Source: Chryseobacterium salivictor (GTDB lineage Bacteria; Bacteroidota; Bacteroidia; Flavobacteriales; Weeksellaceae). Taken from it: 64,000 nt of DNA. The stretch is taken from assembly GCF_004359195.1 (NCBI RefSeq), contig NZ_CP037954.1, positions 1,860,001 to 1,924,000 on the forward strand, read 5' to 3'. Each line of letters starts with the position of its first letter. The first letter of the stretch is position 1. Position numbers and translations under genes: made by a program. Below are positions 1 through 9,180 of the stretch, one piece after another. The notes beneath the pieces are model-generated. The model searched no databases and was not told the DNA's origin. It was given only the letters and a program-made list of their open reading frames with translations.

Positions 1-1
1 T

Positions 2-2020
2 TTAATGAAAAAAGATACGGTAAATCCTGATCTTTATTGGTTGGAAGTTACGGGACTTACGCCGCAGCAGGTTTATACATTCCAGTACAGAACGGCGGAC
101 GGAATTAAAGTCGCGGATCCTTATTCAACTTTAGTTTTATCACCGGATGATGATCAATGGATTAACCAGTATGCTAATGTTTACCCCAATCTTCCGGCAT
201 ATCCTGCAGGACAAAGCTTTGATGTATCTGTAATCCAGACAGCGAAACCGGCTTATAACTGGACGATTACCAATTTTAATAAACCGGCAAAAGAAAACCT
301 AATCGTTTACGAATTATTGGTGAGAGACTTTACCACCGAAAAAACCTGGCAGTCACTGATCAATAAAATATCTTATTTAAAGTCATTGAATATCAATGCG
401 GTGGAATTGATGCCGGTAATGGAATTTGATGGAAATAATTCCTGGGGATACAATACCGGATTTCATTATGCTTTAGATAAAGCATACGGAACGCCGGAGA
501 AATTCAAAGAGTTTATCGATCTGTGTCATCAAAACGGAATTGCCGTAATTCTTGATATTGCCTTAAATCATGCCACCGGAAGAAGTCCTTTGACCAGAAT
601 GTGGATGATCGATCCCGATGGGGATGGTTATGGTGATCCTGCGGCCGATAATCCTTATTTCAATCAGGTTGCAAAACATTCTTACAGTGTGTTTAATGAC
701 TTTAACCATTCAAGTTCTGCTACTAAATATTATGTGAATCGTGTTCTTGAACAATGGATTAAAGAATATAAAGTAGATGGTTTCCGTTGGGATTTAACAA
801 AAGGGTTTACCCAGGCATGTTCGGCAGGCGATGATGTTTGTACCAATAAATACCAGCAAGATCGGGTGAATATTCTGAAAGCGTATGCCGATAATCAATG
901 GAGTTATGATCCTACATCGTTTATTATTTTCGAACATTTAGGAACCGATTCTGAAGAAGCACAATGGGCAAACTACAAAGTGAATGAAGGAAAAGGCGTG
1001 ATGATGTGGGACAAAGAAACCACTCCCTACAATGAAAATACAATGGGCTTTGCGCCGAACAGCAACTTCAACAGGGTGAATTATCAGGTGCATGGCTTTA
1101 CGCAAAGAAGAGCAATGAGTTATGGCGAAAGCCACGATGAAGAAAGACTGATGTATAAAAATATCACTTTCGGTGGATCTGCAGGAACTTACAACGTAAG
1201 AGATTTAGCAACTTCCCTTCAAAGACAAAAAGCGTACGGCGCGGTTTTCTTAACAGTTCCGGGACCAAAGATGATTTGGCAGTTTGCGGAATTAGGTTTC
1301 GACAAAAGCATTTATACCTGCGAAAACGGTACTGTAAATACAGAAACTGATTCAACTCCGGGAGACTGTAAATTAGATCCAAAACCATCGGCGTTTGGTT
1401 TGGCCTATGATCAGGATGCTGCCAGAAAATCAGTGTATGATACGTGGGCGAAAATTTTGGAATTAAGATTATCGAATGACGTTTTCAATACTACAGATTT
1501 CAAGGTTGAATCGGGAAACTTAATGCCGAGAATCTTTATCAATAATACTTCGACTGCAAGCGCGTTGAAAAATGTGGTTGTTTTAGCAAACTTCACCTTG
1601 ACTTCTCAAAACATGGTTCCTGATTTCCCTTATACCGGAAACTGGGTCAATTTAATGGATAACAGTTCGCTTTCTGTAACAAACACCGCAACTCCGGTTA
1701 CGGTTGAACCGGGAGGTTTCAGGATTTTCGGAAATGCTGCGGCTTTGGGAACAGATGAAGTGATTGGGAATAAAAGTTCAGTTTCTTTAAAATTGATTCA
1801 AAATCCGGTAACCAATGGAAATGCAACTGTTCGTTATACCAATGCGAAAAACGGAACCATTGCGATTTATGATCTTGCAGGAGTTTTGGTTAAAACAGTA
1901 AAAGCTTCTAAAGATAACGGTGATGACACGATTTCTATCAACGGATTAAAATCCGGGATTTATTTAATTCAGTTGAAATCTGAAAAGGGAGTTGCGGTTA
2001 CAAAAATGATGGTGAAATAA
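2..2020 (+). CDS. GH13 alpha-amylase family glycosidase with T9SS sorting domain (5'-truncated)
   Basis: This is a secreted alpha-glucan-active enzyme whose beginning lies outside the window: the frame is open to the left edge and the first visible residues already belong to an isoamylase-type N-terminal beta-sandwich. Numbering from the ATG at 5, the (beta/alpha)8 barrel shows all GH13 regions: DIALNHA (about 183-189), GFRWDLTKG with nucleophile D263, FEHLG with acid/base E310, and ESHDEER with H377-D378. An all-beta domain follows, then a type A T9SS C-terminal sorting domain from about residue 596 ending in the usual basic VTKMMVK. Type IX secretion therefore exports it or anchors it at the cell surface. 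A hairpin terminator follows 22 bases after the stop. Substrate (starch, glycogen or pullulan) cannot be told from the sequence. The family call is certain; the true start is not visible. Confidence 0.93.
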   Translation, partial: LMKKDTVNPDLYWLEVTGLTPQQVYTFQYRTADGIKVADPYSTLVLSPDDDQWINQYANVYPNLPAYPAGQSFDVSVIQTAKPAYNWTITNFNKPAKENLIVYELLVRDFTTEKTWQSLINKISYLKSLNINAVELMPVMEFDGNNSWGYNTGFHYALDKAYGTPEKFKEFIDLCHQNGIAVILDIALNHATGRSPLTRMWMIDPDGDGYGDPAADNPYFNQVAKHSYSVFNDFNHSSSATKYYVNRVLEQWIKEYKVDGFRWDLTKGFTQACSAGDDVCTNKYQQDRVNILKAYADNQWSYDPTSFIIFEHLGTDSEEAQWANYKVNEGKGVMMWDKETTPYNENTMGFAPNSNFNRVNYQVHGFTQRRAMSYGESHDEERLMYKNITFGGSAGTYNVRDLATSLQRQKAYGAVFLTVPGPKMIWQFAELGFDKSIYTCENGTVNTETDSTPGDCKLDPKPSAFGLAYDQDAARKSVYDTWAKILELRLSNDVFNTTDFKVESGNLMPRIFINNTSTASALKNVVVLANFTLTSQNMVPDFPYTGNWVNLMDNSSLSVTNTATPVTVEPGGFRIFGNAAALGTDEVIGNKSSVSLKLIQNPVTNGNATVRYTNAKNGTIAIYDLAGVLVKTVKASKDNGDDTISINGLKSGIYLIQLKSEKGVAVTKMMVK

Positions 2021-2041
2021 TTTTTTTCAAATATAATTAAG

Positions 2042-2073
2042 ACGGTTCGCAGAATAGGCGAGCCGTTTTTTTT
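2042..2073 (+). terminator. Rho-independent terminator of the GH13 gene
   Basis: A 9-bp stem (ACGGTTCGC with GCGAGCCGT, one G-U pair) and a 7-base loop are followed by a run of T, just after the stop at 2020. Confidence 0.8.
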
Positions 2074-2184
2074 GATAATCCAGTTTGGTTTTGAACTAGA
2101 TTCAAGCATCGATAGGAAAGGGTTTCAGCCCGTTTACAGAATGATAGAATCAGCCAAAACCTGTAAGATTAATTATTGTTTTTA

Positions 2185-3300
2185 TTAATAATGAAAATCT
2201 TTCGGAGTATGTTTAATATAATCTACCAAAACTTTCCGCTGCTGTTCATCTCCCATTTCTACCAGTTTTTGATATTTGGTGGCATTGCGTAAATAGATTT
2301 TCTGAGAAATTTGATTTCCTTTCAAAACGATTTTCGGGAAAATTAAAAATGCTTTTGCTGGTTTCGGAATTTGAAGTCTTTCATTAATTTTCTCGTCCAA
2401 TAAAAACCAGTTCATACTTTGATGCAGATTTTTCAATATTTTTCGTTGAAAGGCATGGGTGTAAATGGTGTTTTCCAAATTTTCATTCAGCAAAGCTTTT
2501 GCTAACTGCACCGAATCTTCATCACCTTTATCCTGAAGAGTCGTCCACCAATAAAACTGTTCCACGGCCTGCTGGCGGTTATCCGGCAAAAAGGCCACAG
2601 GAATTCCCAGCAGATAACCGATATATTTCCATAGATGAAAAACACCATTTTCTTCTTCCTCCGAAATCAGAATTCCCAATTTTTTTAAGCCCTGCATGAA
2701 AACTAAAGAAAAACCGGTATAAGTGGCGATCATATCCCAATGATTGATCGGTTCGCCCCAATTTTCGTCATCCCAATTTTCCGTCTTTTCTTTGATTTTT
2801 AAACGGGCGTAAGAATGCATTAGCCGAGTTCTTACAATCCACTGATAAGCTTCTGAATTGGGTTTCAAAGCATTTTCTCTGGTGACATTTACCCAGAATT
2901 CCAGGGTGTCTTTCAATCGTTTTACGGCGCCTTTTTTTAAGGCTCCGGTAAAGATTAGAGGTTTACTGATATAGGCGAAATCGTAACCGCCCATCAAAGT
3001 GAAATCCCGCAAAATCATTAAACCATTTGCGCCGGTTCTCATGCAGAATCTCGCACCGACGTTGGTTGAATTTTCATCGAACCAATCGGGAATTTCCTGT
3101 AGTTGAAGAAATAATTTTTTGACCTTTTCCGGCGCGTCATCAGTTTCGGAAATTGGTTGTTCCGAATATTTTTGTATTAAAGAACCTGCATCTCTGTACT
3201 GAAGTTTCAGATAGGTTTCTTTCACAACTTCATCGCCCAGTTCAACCTTGAAATAGAGATAGAAGTGGAAATCCTTTTCTGTAAAAAAAGATTGACTCAA
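2185..3300 (-). CDS. oxygenase MpaB family protein (DUF2236)
   Basis: The 371-residue protein resembles the DUF2236/MpaB family, which includes heme-dependent oxygenases such as the latex-clearing protein. The visible family features are a mid-protein helical stretch RTRLMHSYARLK (about 155-166) followed by INHWDMIATYTGFSLV, matching the conserved Arg/His and W-D-M region, and overall length. No signal peptide is seen, so it is probably cytoplasmic. The only start in reach is TTG at 3300-3298; no in-frame ATG occurs for over 100 codons, and a stop lies 11 codons upstream. It is transcribed alone, with the gap terminator and a repeat-like element upstream. The family call is good; substrate is unknown. 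Confidence 0.78.
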   Translation of the reverse strand: MSQSFFTEKDFHFYLYFKVELGDEVVKETYLKLQYRDAGSLIQKYSEQPISETDDAPEKVKKLFLQLQEIPDWFDENSTNVGARFCMRTGANGLMILRDFTLMGGYDFAYISKPLIFTGALKKGAVKRLKDTLEFWVNVTRENALKPNSEAYQWIVRTRLMHSYARLKIKEKTENWDDENWGEPINHWDMIATYTGFSLVFMQGLKKLGILISEEEENGVFHLWKYIGYLLGIPVAFLPDNRQQAVEQFYWWTTLQDKGDEDSVQLAKALLNENLENTIYTHAFQRKILKNLHQSMNWFLLDEKINERLQIPKPAKAFLIFPKIVLKGNQISQKIYLRNATKYQKLVEMGDEQQRKVLVDYIKHTPKDFHY

Positions 3301-3330
3301 ACTTAATGTTTTAAATTTGAATCGTCGAAA

Positions 3331-3398
3331 CTAGTTCCTCGTTTTGCAACGGATAGCCCGACCCGGGCAGCTGGTTTTGCCTAGCGAGGGGATTGCCC
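3331..3398. repeat. Putative structured intergenic repeat element
   Basis: The stretch between gap and the DUF2236 gene is unusually GC-rich and full of self-complementarity. It contains GCCCG-ACC-CGGGC as a tight hairpin, and CCTCG near the left end pairs with CGAGG near the right end. It resembles short dispersed intergenic elements that I recall from Chryseobacterium-type genomes, but no second copy is visible in this window. Confidence 0.4.
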
Positions 3399-3411
3399 AA
3401 ATTTTTTGCAC

Positions 3412-3440
3412 AAAAAAACCTCCCGAGACCGAGAGGTTTT
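3412..3440 (-). terminator. Rho-independent terminator of gap
   Basis: On the minus strand AAAACCTC pairs with GAGGTTTT around an 8-base loop and runs into seven T residues. It lies 25 bases after the gap stop codon, closing the pfkA-gap transcript. Confidence 0.85.
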
Positions 3441-3465
3441 ACTATTTTCATTAATGAAATTCTGA

Positions 3466-4503
<1,038 letters not shown>

Positions 4504-5490
4504 TTATATAGACAGAATTTCTGAAATTTTCAGTAAATCCTGATCAATTTCATTGTGTTTTTTTACGGCTTCTTCGATCTCCGTGTAAGTCATTTTGTTG
4601 GACTGCATTCCTACCATCATATTGGTTTTGCCGTCCATTAAACCAATTACAGCACCGTAGCCCAATCTGCTGGCTAAGACGCGGTCTGCACAACTCGGTG
4701 ATCCGCCTCTCTGAATGTGTCCTAAAACCGCGACACGGATATCATAATCAGGGAAACCGGCTTTTGTTGCTTTTGCAATATCGTAAATACTTCCTAATTT
4801 TTCACCTTCGGCAACGACCACGATACTGGAAGCTTTTCCAGCTTTCTCTGCCCGTTTGAAAGTGGAAAAAAGTTCGTCGATGCTGTCTTTTTTTTCTGGA
4901 ATTAAAATACCGATTGCCCCGGTGGCCAACCCGCTGTTCAAAGCGATAAATCCAGCGTCACGACCCATCACTTCAACAAAAAATATTCTGTTATGAGAAG
5001 TGGCTGTATCTCTGATTTTATCGATGGCTTCCATGGCGGTATTCAGTGCCGTATCATAACCAATCGTATTATCGGTTCCGAAAATATCGTTGTCAATGGT
5101 TCCGGGAACCCCTATTACATGGATTCCGAATTCTTCGCAGAAAATTTGTGCTCCTTTGAAAGTACCATCTCCACCGATACAGACCATTCCGTCGATACCG
5201 TGTTTTATACAGTTGTCATAGGCTTTTTTTCTGCCTTCCGGTGTTTTGAATTCTAAGGATCGGGCAGACTTTAAAATCGTACCGCCTTCGGTGATGATAT
5301 TTTTAACGGAACGTGGCCCCATTTTCGTGAAATCATCGTTGATTAAACCATTGAAACCTTCTCTTACTCCATAACATTCTATTTTGTAGTGACTTGCGGT
5401 TCTTACCACCGCTCTTAATGCTGCATTCATTCCCGGTGCGTCTCCGCCTGATGTGAGAACCACAATCTTTTTCACTGCACTTTCTTTCAT
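4504..5490 (-). CDS. pfkA: 6-phosphofructokinase
   Basis: This is ATP-dependent phosphofructokinase, converting fructose 6-phosphate to fructose 1,6-bisphosphate, the committed step of glycolysis. It shows the N-terminal glycine-rich LTSGGDAPGMNAALRA, the GGDGTF nucleotide loop, the catalytic PGTIDNDI (TIDND) motif and the MGRDAGFIAL region. I chose the start at 5490 (MKESAVKK, 328 residues) because family members begin a few residues before the VLTSGGD strand; an ATG at 5508 would add six residues. The gap gene follows at 33 bases, forming a two-gene glycolytic operon. Confidence 0.97.
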   Translation of the reverse strand: MKESAVKKIVVLTSGGDAPGMNAALRAVVRTASHYKIECYGVREGFNGLINDDFTKMGPRSVKNIITEGGTILKSARSLEFKTPEGRKKAYDNCIKHGIDGMVCIGGDGTFKGAQIFCEEFGIHVIGVPGTIDNDIFGTDNTIGYDTALNTAMEAIDKIRDTATSHNRIFFVEVMGRDAGFIALNSGLATGAIGILIPEKKDSIDELFSTFKRAEKAGKASSIVVVAEGEKLGSIYDIAKATKAGFPDYDIRVAVLGHIQRGGSPSCADRVLASRLGYGAVIGLMDGKTNMMVGMQSNKMTYTEIEEAVKKHNEIDQDLLKISEILSI

Positions 5491-5507
5491 AGTTAAAAAT
5501 TTCAGCA

Positions 5508-5515
5508 CAAATTTA
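5508..5515 (-). promoter_or_regulatory. Putative -7 box for pfkA-gap
   Basis: TAAATTTG on the minus strand matches the Bacteroidetes -7 consensus TAnnTTTG, 17 bases before the chosen pfkA start. No clear TTG -33 box lies at the expected 19-base spacing. Confidence 0.5.
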
Positions 5516-5645
5516 CGAAATCTCTATCAATTATGTAAGGCTTTAAAGAATGAGATTTAACTGTTTTCGCAGTGGTGATTAATTTCTTTTTTTTATTAAA
5601 TTAATAGGGTTGAGATTTCATTTTTTTTCTTTCATGATAAAATCC

Positions 5646-5653
5646 TAAATTTG
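5646..5653 (+). promoter_or_regulatory. Putative -7 box immediately before the metal-uptake cluster
   Basis: TAAATTTG matches TAnnTTTG and ends only four bases before the ATG at 5658, implying a very short or absent 5' leader. The base triplet at -33 is TTT rather than TTG. Confidence 0.45.
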
Positions 5654-5657
5654 CAAA

Positions 5658-6011
5658 ATGTTGAGAAATAGAAAGAGTCAGAAAATTTTAGCATCGCTTT
5701 TTACCGCGGTCTATCTTTTCGTTGCTTTATTTTCCCAAAGTTTTCACGACCATGGAAGTGGTGAAGTATTCAAAGATTTTCATTTTACCAAAATTGAGAA
5801 GACTTTTACAAAATCTTCTTCTGCTGCTCATTATTCTGATTGTTTGTCCTGTCATATTTTGCATGAGGGAAAATATCTCACACCGCAAAACTTTTTCTTT
5901 TCAGCAATTTCGATTGAAGATTCTTGCTTAGAAATCTTCACCGCAGAACGAACTTTCAGTCCGCTCGCACTCTTTAATTTCAGGTTACGCGGTCCGCCGT
6001 CTTTCATTTAA
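5658..6011 (+). CDS. small His/Cys-rich exported protein upstream of TonB receptor
   Basis: This 117-residue protein has an N-terminal hydrophobic helix (about 10-27) that could be a signal peptide or anchor. Potential metal ligands follow: FHDHGSGE, FKDFHF, and SDCLSCHILHEG, which holds a CxxC-H cluster. It ends in RLRGPPSFI, a tail I recall in small proteins encoded just before TonB receptors in related bacteria. Similar proteins are sometimes annotated DUF2946-like. It starts a likely operon with the receptor (84-base gap) and the lipoprotein. A role in metal binding or sensing is inference from the ligands and context; no function is established. A second frame (5722-5931) is a shadow. 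Confidence 0.72.
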   Translation: MLRNRKSQKILASLFTAVYLFVALFSQSFHDHGSGEVFKDFHFTKIEKTFTKSSSAAHYSDCLSCHILHEGKYLTPQNFFFSAISIEDSCLEIFTAERTFSPLALFNFRLRGPPSFI

Positions 6012-6095
6012 AAACAGTTTTTTTCGAAATGAATAGTAAGGAATTGATTTTCAGTTTTTTATTGTTCGTCTTTTTTATTATTAAACTCAATTTAA

Positions 6096-8480
6096 ATGAA
6101 ATTTACTTTAAATATCATCACAATCTTTTTTGGATTGTTATTTATAAACGCACAGACAAATTTTACAGTTAAAGGCAAAGTGGTCGATTATCACGATAAA
6201 ACGTCTTTAAAAAACGCTACAGTTACCATCGGTAAACGATCTCAAGTTTCAGATGACAACGGAAATTTTACTTTTAAAACTGTACAAAAAGGAAAATATA
6301 CGTTGATCGTAAATCATCCAGACTGTAATCCTTTTACTGAAGGACTTACGGTGAATAAAGATATGGAGCTGACGATTCAGCTCGAACACCATATTGCCGA
6401 TATCGAAACCATTACCCTTCACGCAACACACAAAAATGCGAATTCCTTAATCGTGAAAACTTTAGACAGAACCGAAATCGACCGTAACTCAACGGAGAAT
6501 TTGGGAAATATCCTGTCCGGCATTTCGGGGGTTGGCGCTTTGAAAACAGGGAATAATATCGCCAAACCAATTATCCACGGGCTTTACGGAAGCCGGGTTC
6601 CGATTATTAATAACGGCGTAAAAATGGCAGAGCAGGAATGGGGCGTTGAGCATGCACCGAATATCGACGTGAATCAATTTGATCATGTCGACGTAATCAA
6701 AGGTGCTTCTGCATTAAAATACGGAAGCGACGCCATCGGCGGGGTGGTTGTTTTGGAACCGGCCGTTTACAAAAGAAAAGATACCATTCAGGGAAGCGCA
6801 AATCTTTCAGGAATTTCTAACGGGCGGGGAATCGGTGTTGCAGTTAATTTATTGAAAACCTGGGAAAACGGTTGGGCAGTAAAGTCCACCGGCGGTTTTA
6901 AGAAATTAGGTGATTTGAAAACTCCCGGTTATTATTTAATGAATACGGGACTTCAGAATAATTCATTCAGTCTTACGGTGCAAAAGAACTCTTTTTTACA
7001 GGGAATTTCTTTTGATTACAGTATTACCAATCAGGAAATCGGGATTTACCGTGGATCTGATTTGGGGAATTTAGAAGATTTTTATAAAGCATTGACGACC
7101 GATATTCCTATTTATCAGAGAGATTTTTCTTACGCGATTGATAATCCGAAACAGAATGTTCAGCATCATATCGCTAAGATTTCTGCCTTTAAAAGATTTG
7201 AAAAATTAGGTAAAGTTTCTGTGGATTATAACTTTCAATACAATCATCGAAAGGAATATGATGTGAGACGTGGTGAGTTGGCGCAAATTCCATCACTGGA
7301 TTTGGAATTGTTTACGAATCAATTTAATATTAATGACTTTATCGAGCGGCAGCACTGGAGTTTAGAAACCGGCATCGATTTGAAATACCAGTTCAATTAT
7401 TCCACGCCGGAAACGCAGGCAAGAAGACTGGTTCCGAATTATGATCAGTATGCAGGCGGCGTTTATTCCGTTTTTAAATATAAGTTGACGCCGAAATTGA
7501 ATGCAGAAGTAGGTGTGCGATATGATGTGACCAAATATGAAGTCAAAAAGTGGTATGATCTCAGCAATTGGGAAAACCTGTATGCAGATACTTTTCCTCA
7601 GTTTTATGTGAAGACCGATGGAAACCGTGTTTTTACCAAACCGAATTTAACTTACAAAAACTTATCTTTTAATGCAGGTTTGGATTATCAGCCTTCAAAG
7701 AATTTTGATGTGAAACTGAATTATGCGAAAGTAGGACGAACGCCGAATATTGCTGAACTTTTTGCTGATGGATTGCATCATTCCGCTGCGATAATCGAGG
7801 TAGGAAATATGGGAATGAAAAATGAAGACGGAAACCAATTCAATTTAAATATCGACGGTAAACTGAATATTTTAGACGGAGCGAGAATTACCGTAAATCC
7901 CTATTTATTTATCACCAAGAACTTTATTACCGAGATTCCAACGGGGATTCAGAATACGATCCGTGGTGTTTTTCCCGTGTGGTCTTACCAGCAGATCAAT
8001 GCGAAAATGTATGGTTTGGATGTTGATGCACAGTTGAAATTGAATGATCATTTTGAATATCACGGGAATTTTTCATACATCAATGGTGAAGATCAGACGA
8101 ACGGTCAGCCTTTAATAATGATGGTTCCAACGAATTTTGCCAACAGTTTAGAATTCAAAAATGAGGAATGGAAAAATTTCTATTTCAAAGTTCAGCAGCA
8201 GACTTTTTTGCATCAGAACCGATTTCCGGTTTATAATCCAACCATCCATATTTTCGAAAACGGAATTGAGGTTGAAAAAACTTTGGATCTTTCTACGCCG
8301 CCACCGACTTATACTTTGTGGAGCGTGCAAACCGGTTTCGATTTTAACAAACATTTTTCGGCAGGTTTAAATGTGACCAATCTTTTCGATACCAATTACA
8401 AAGATTACCTGAACAGAATGCGTTATTTCTCTTACGAAATGGGCAGAAATATTATTTTCAATGTTAAATACAACTTCTAA
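6096..8480 (+). CDS. TonB-dependent receptor, ZnuD-like
   Basis: This is an outer-membrane TonB-gated transporter of 794 residues. A signal peptide (1-20, ending INAQ) leads into a carboxypeptidase-regulatory-like beta domain (about 22-105). The plug follows, with VDVIKGASALKYGSDAIGGVV (about 200-220), then the 22-strand barrel ending in aromatic F. A barrel segment reading GRTPNIAELFADGLHH followed by VGNMGMKNE matches the pattern in zinc receptors of the ZnuD type, where the text is close to APxxxELYAxGxHxAT. With the His/Cys-rich protein before it and a lipoprotein after, import of zinc or another transition metal is the best guess, though heme or another ligand is possible. Family certain, substrate inferred. 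Confidence 0.92.
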   Translation: MKFTLNIITIFFGLLFINAQTNFTVKGKVVDYHDKTSLKNATVTIGKRSQVSDDNGNFTFKTVQKGKYTLIVNHPDCNPFTEGLTVNKDMELTIQLEHHIADIETITLHATHKNANSLIVKTLDRTEIDRNSTENLGNILSGISGVGALKTGNNIAKPIIHGLYGSRVPIINNGVKMAEQEWGVEHAPNIDVNQFDHVDVIKGASALKYGSDAIGGVVVLEPAVYKRKDTIQGSANLSGISNGRGIGVAVNLLKTWENGWAVKSTGGFKKLGDLKTPGYYLMNTGLQNNSFSLTVQKNSFLQGISFDYSITNQEIGIYRGSDLGNLEDFYKALTTDIPIYQRDFSYAIDNPKQNVQHHIAKISAFKRFEKLGKVSVDYNFQYNHRKEYDVRRGELAQIPSLDLELFTNQFNINDFIERQHWSLETGIDLKYQFNYSTPETQARRLVPNYDQYAGGVYSVFKYKLTPKLNAEVGVRYDVTKYEVKKWYDLSNWENLYADTFPQFYVKTDGNRVFTKPNLTYKNLSFNAGLDYQPSKNFDVKLNYAKVGRTPNIAELFADGLHHSAAIIEVGNMGMKNEDGNQFNLNIDGKLNILDGARITVNPYLFITKNFITEIPTGIQNTIRGVFPVWSYQQINAKMYGLDVDAQLKLNDHFEYHGNFSYINGEDQTNGQPLIMMVPTNFANSLEFKNEEWKNFYFKVQQQTFLHQNRFPVYNPTIHIFENGIEVEKTLDLSTPPPTYTLWSVQTGFDFNKHFSAGLNVTNLFDTNYKDYLNRMRYFSYEMGRNIIFNVKYNF

Positions 8481-8491
8481 AATTCTTTAAA

Positions 8492-9049
8492 ATGAAATCA
8501 TTAATTAAAATAAAATATATCGTCTTTTTATTATTAACCGTTATTGCCGTAAGTTGCAGCCGGGCCGATGAAGATGATGACGTTCTTTCTCAGGAAGATA
8601 TTTCAAATATTATTCTCAATGTAAAAGACGACGCAACCGGAATTACAACTACTTATAATTATACCGTAAATTCTACTACAAATCCCGATATTAAATTAAC
8701 AGACGGTAAAACTTATACCGTAAATGCAGTTTTTCTTAATGGAAATGAAGATGAAACAGAAAGCATTATCGAAGCAAAAGATGAACATTTTCTATTGTTC
8801 GATTTTCAAAATTCAAATATTAATTTAGAAAGAATCGATGGTGAATCTTCTACTAATAGTGACGGAATTAAAATTGGGTTGAAAACAAAATGGACTGTTG
8901 TAAAAGCGAAAAACGGAGTGAATCCGCAATTGGTTGTAACTTTGGTTCACGATGCTGTATCGGTTAGCGCTGGCCAACCCGGAAGCGAATTCGGTTCTGT
9001 AACCGGTGGCGAAACCGATGCGATGGCAACTTATTCCATTTCAAACTAA
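8492..9049 (+). CDS. lipoprotein of the TonB receptor cluster
   Basis: The 185-residue product has a lipoprotein signal peptide (LLTVIAVSC, lipidated Cys about 22) followed by an acidic SRADEDDD stretch typical of Bacteroidetes surface or periplasmic lipoproteins. The rest is predicted beta-rich with no motif I can name. It starts 11 bases after the TonB receptor stop, so it is almost certainly in the same operon and may help capture or deliver the receptor's ligand. A hairpin terminator follows at 9080-9126. Function otherwise unknown. Confidence 0.8.
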   Translation: MKSLIKIKYIVFLLLTVIAVSCSRADEDDDVLSQEDISNIILNVKDDATGITTTYNYTVNSTTNPDIKLTDGKTYTVNAVFLNGNEDETESIIEAKDEHFLLFDFQNSNINLERIDGESSTNSDGIKIGLKTKWTVVKAKNGVNPQLVVTLVHDAVSVSAGQPGSEFGSVTGGETDAMATYSISN

Positions 9050-9079
9050 AAGACTTTTAATCAAAATGAACACAGGAAT

Positions 9080-9126
9080 ATTTTCATCTTTTAGGAATGG
9101 GCGATAAGATGGAAATTTTTCCTTTT
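9080..9126 (+). terminator. Terminator of the TonB receptor operon
   Basis: An 11-bp stem (ATTTTCATCTT with AAGATGGAAAT, one G-U pair) has a 15-base loop and is followed by a T-rich run. Confidence 0.6.
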
Positions 9127-9147
9127 AATTAATCAAAAAAAAATTCC

Positions 9148-9155
9148 TATTTTTG
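9148..9155 (+). promoter_or_regulatory. Putative -7 box of tig
   Basis: TATTTTTG matches TAnnTTTG, 25 bases before the trigger factor ATG. No clear -33 TTG. Confidence 0.45.
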
Positions 9156-9180
9156 CAACCTAAATTTTCAATACATTAAA

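Noticed and set aside
2120-2131. A GGG-TTTCAG-CCC palindrome after the GH13 gene
   Set aside because: Too short to support as a repeat without a second copy.
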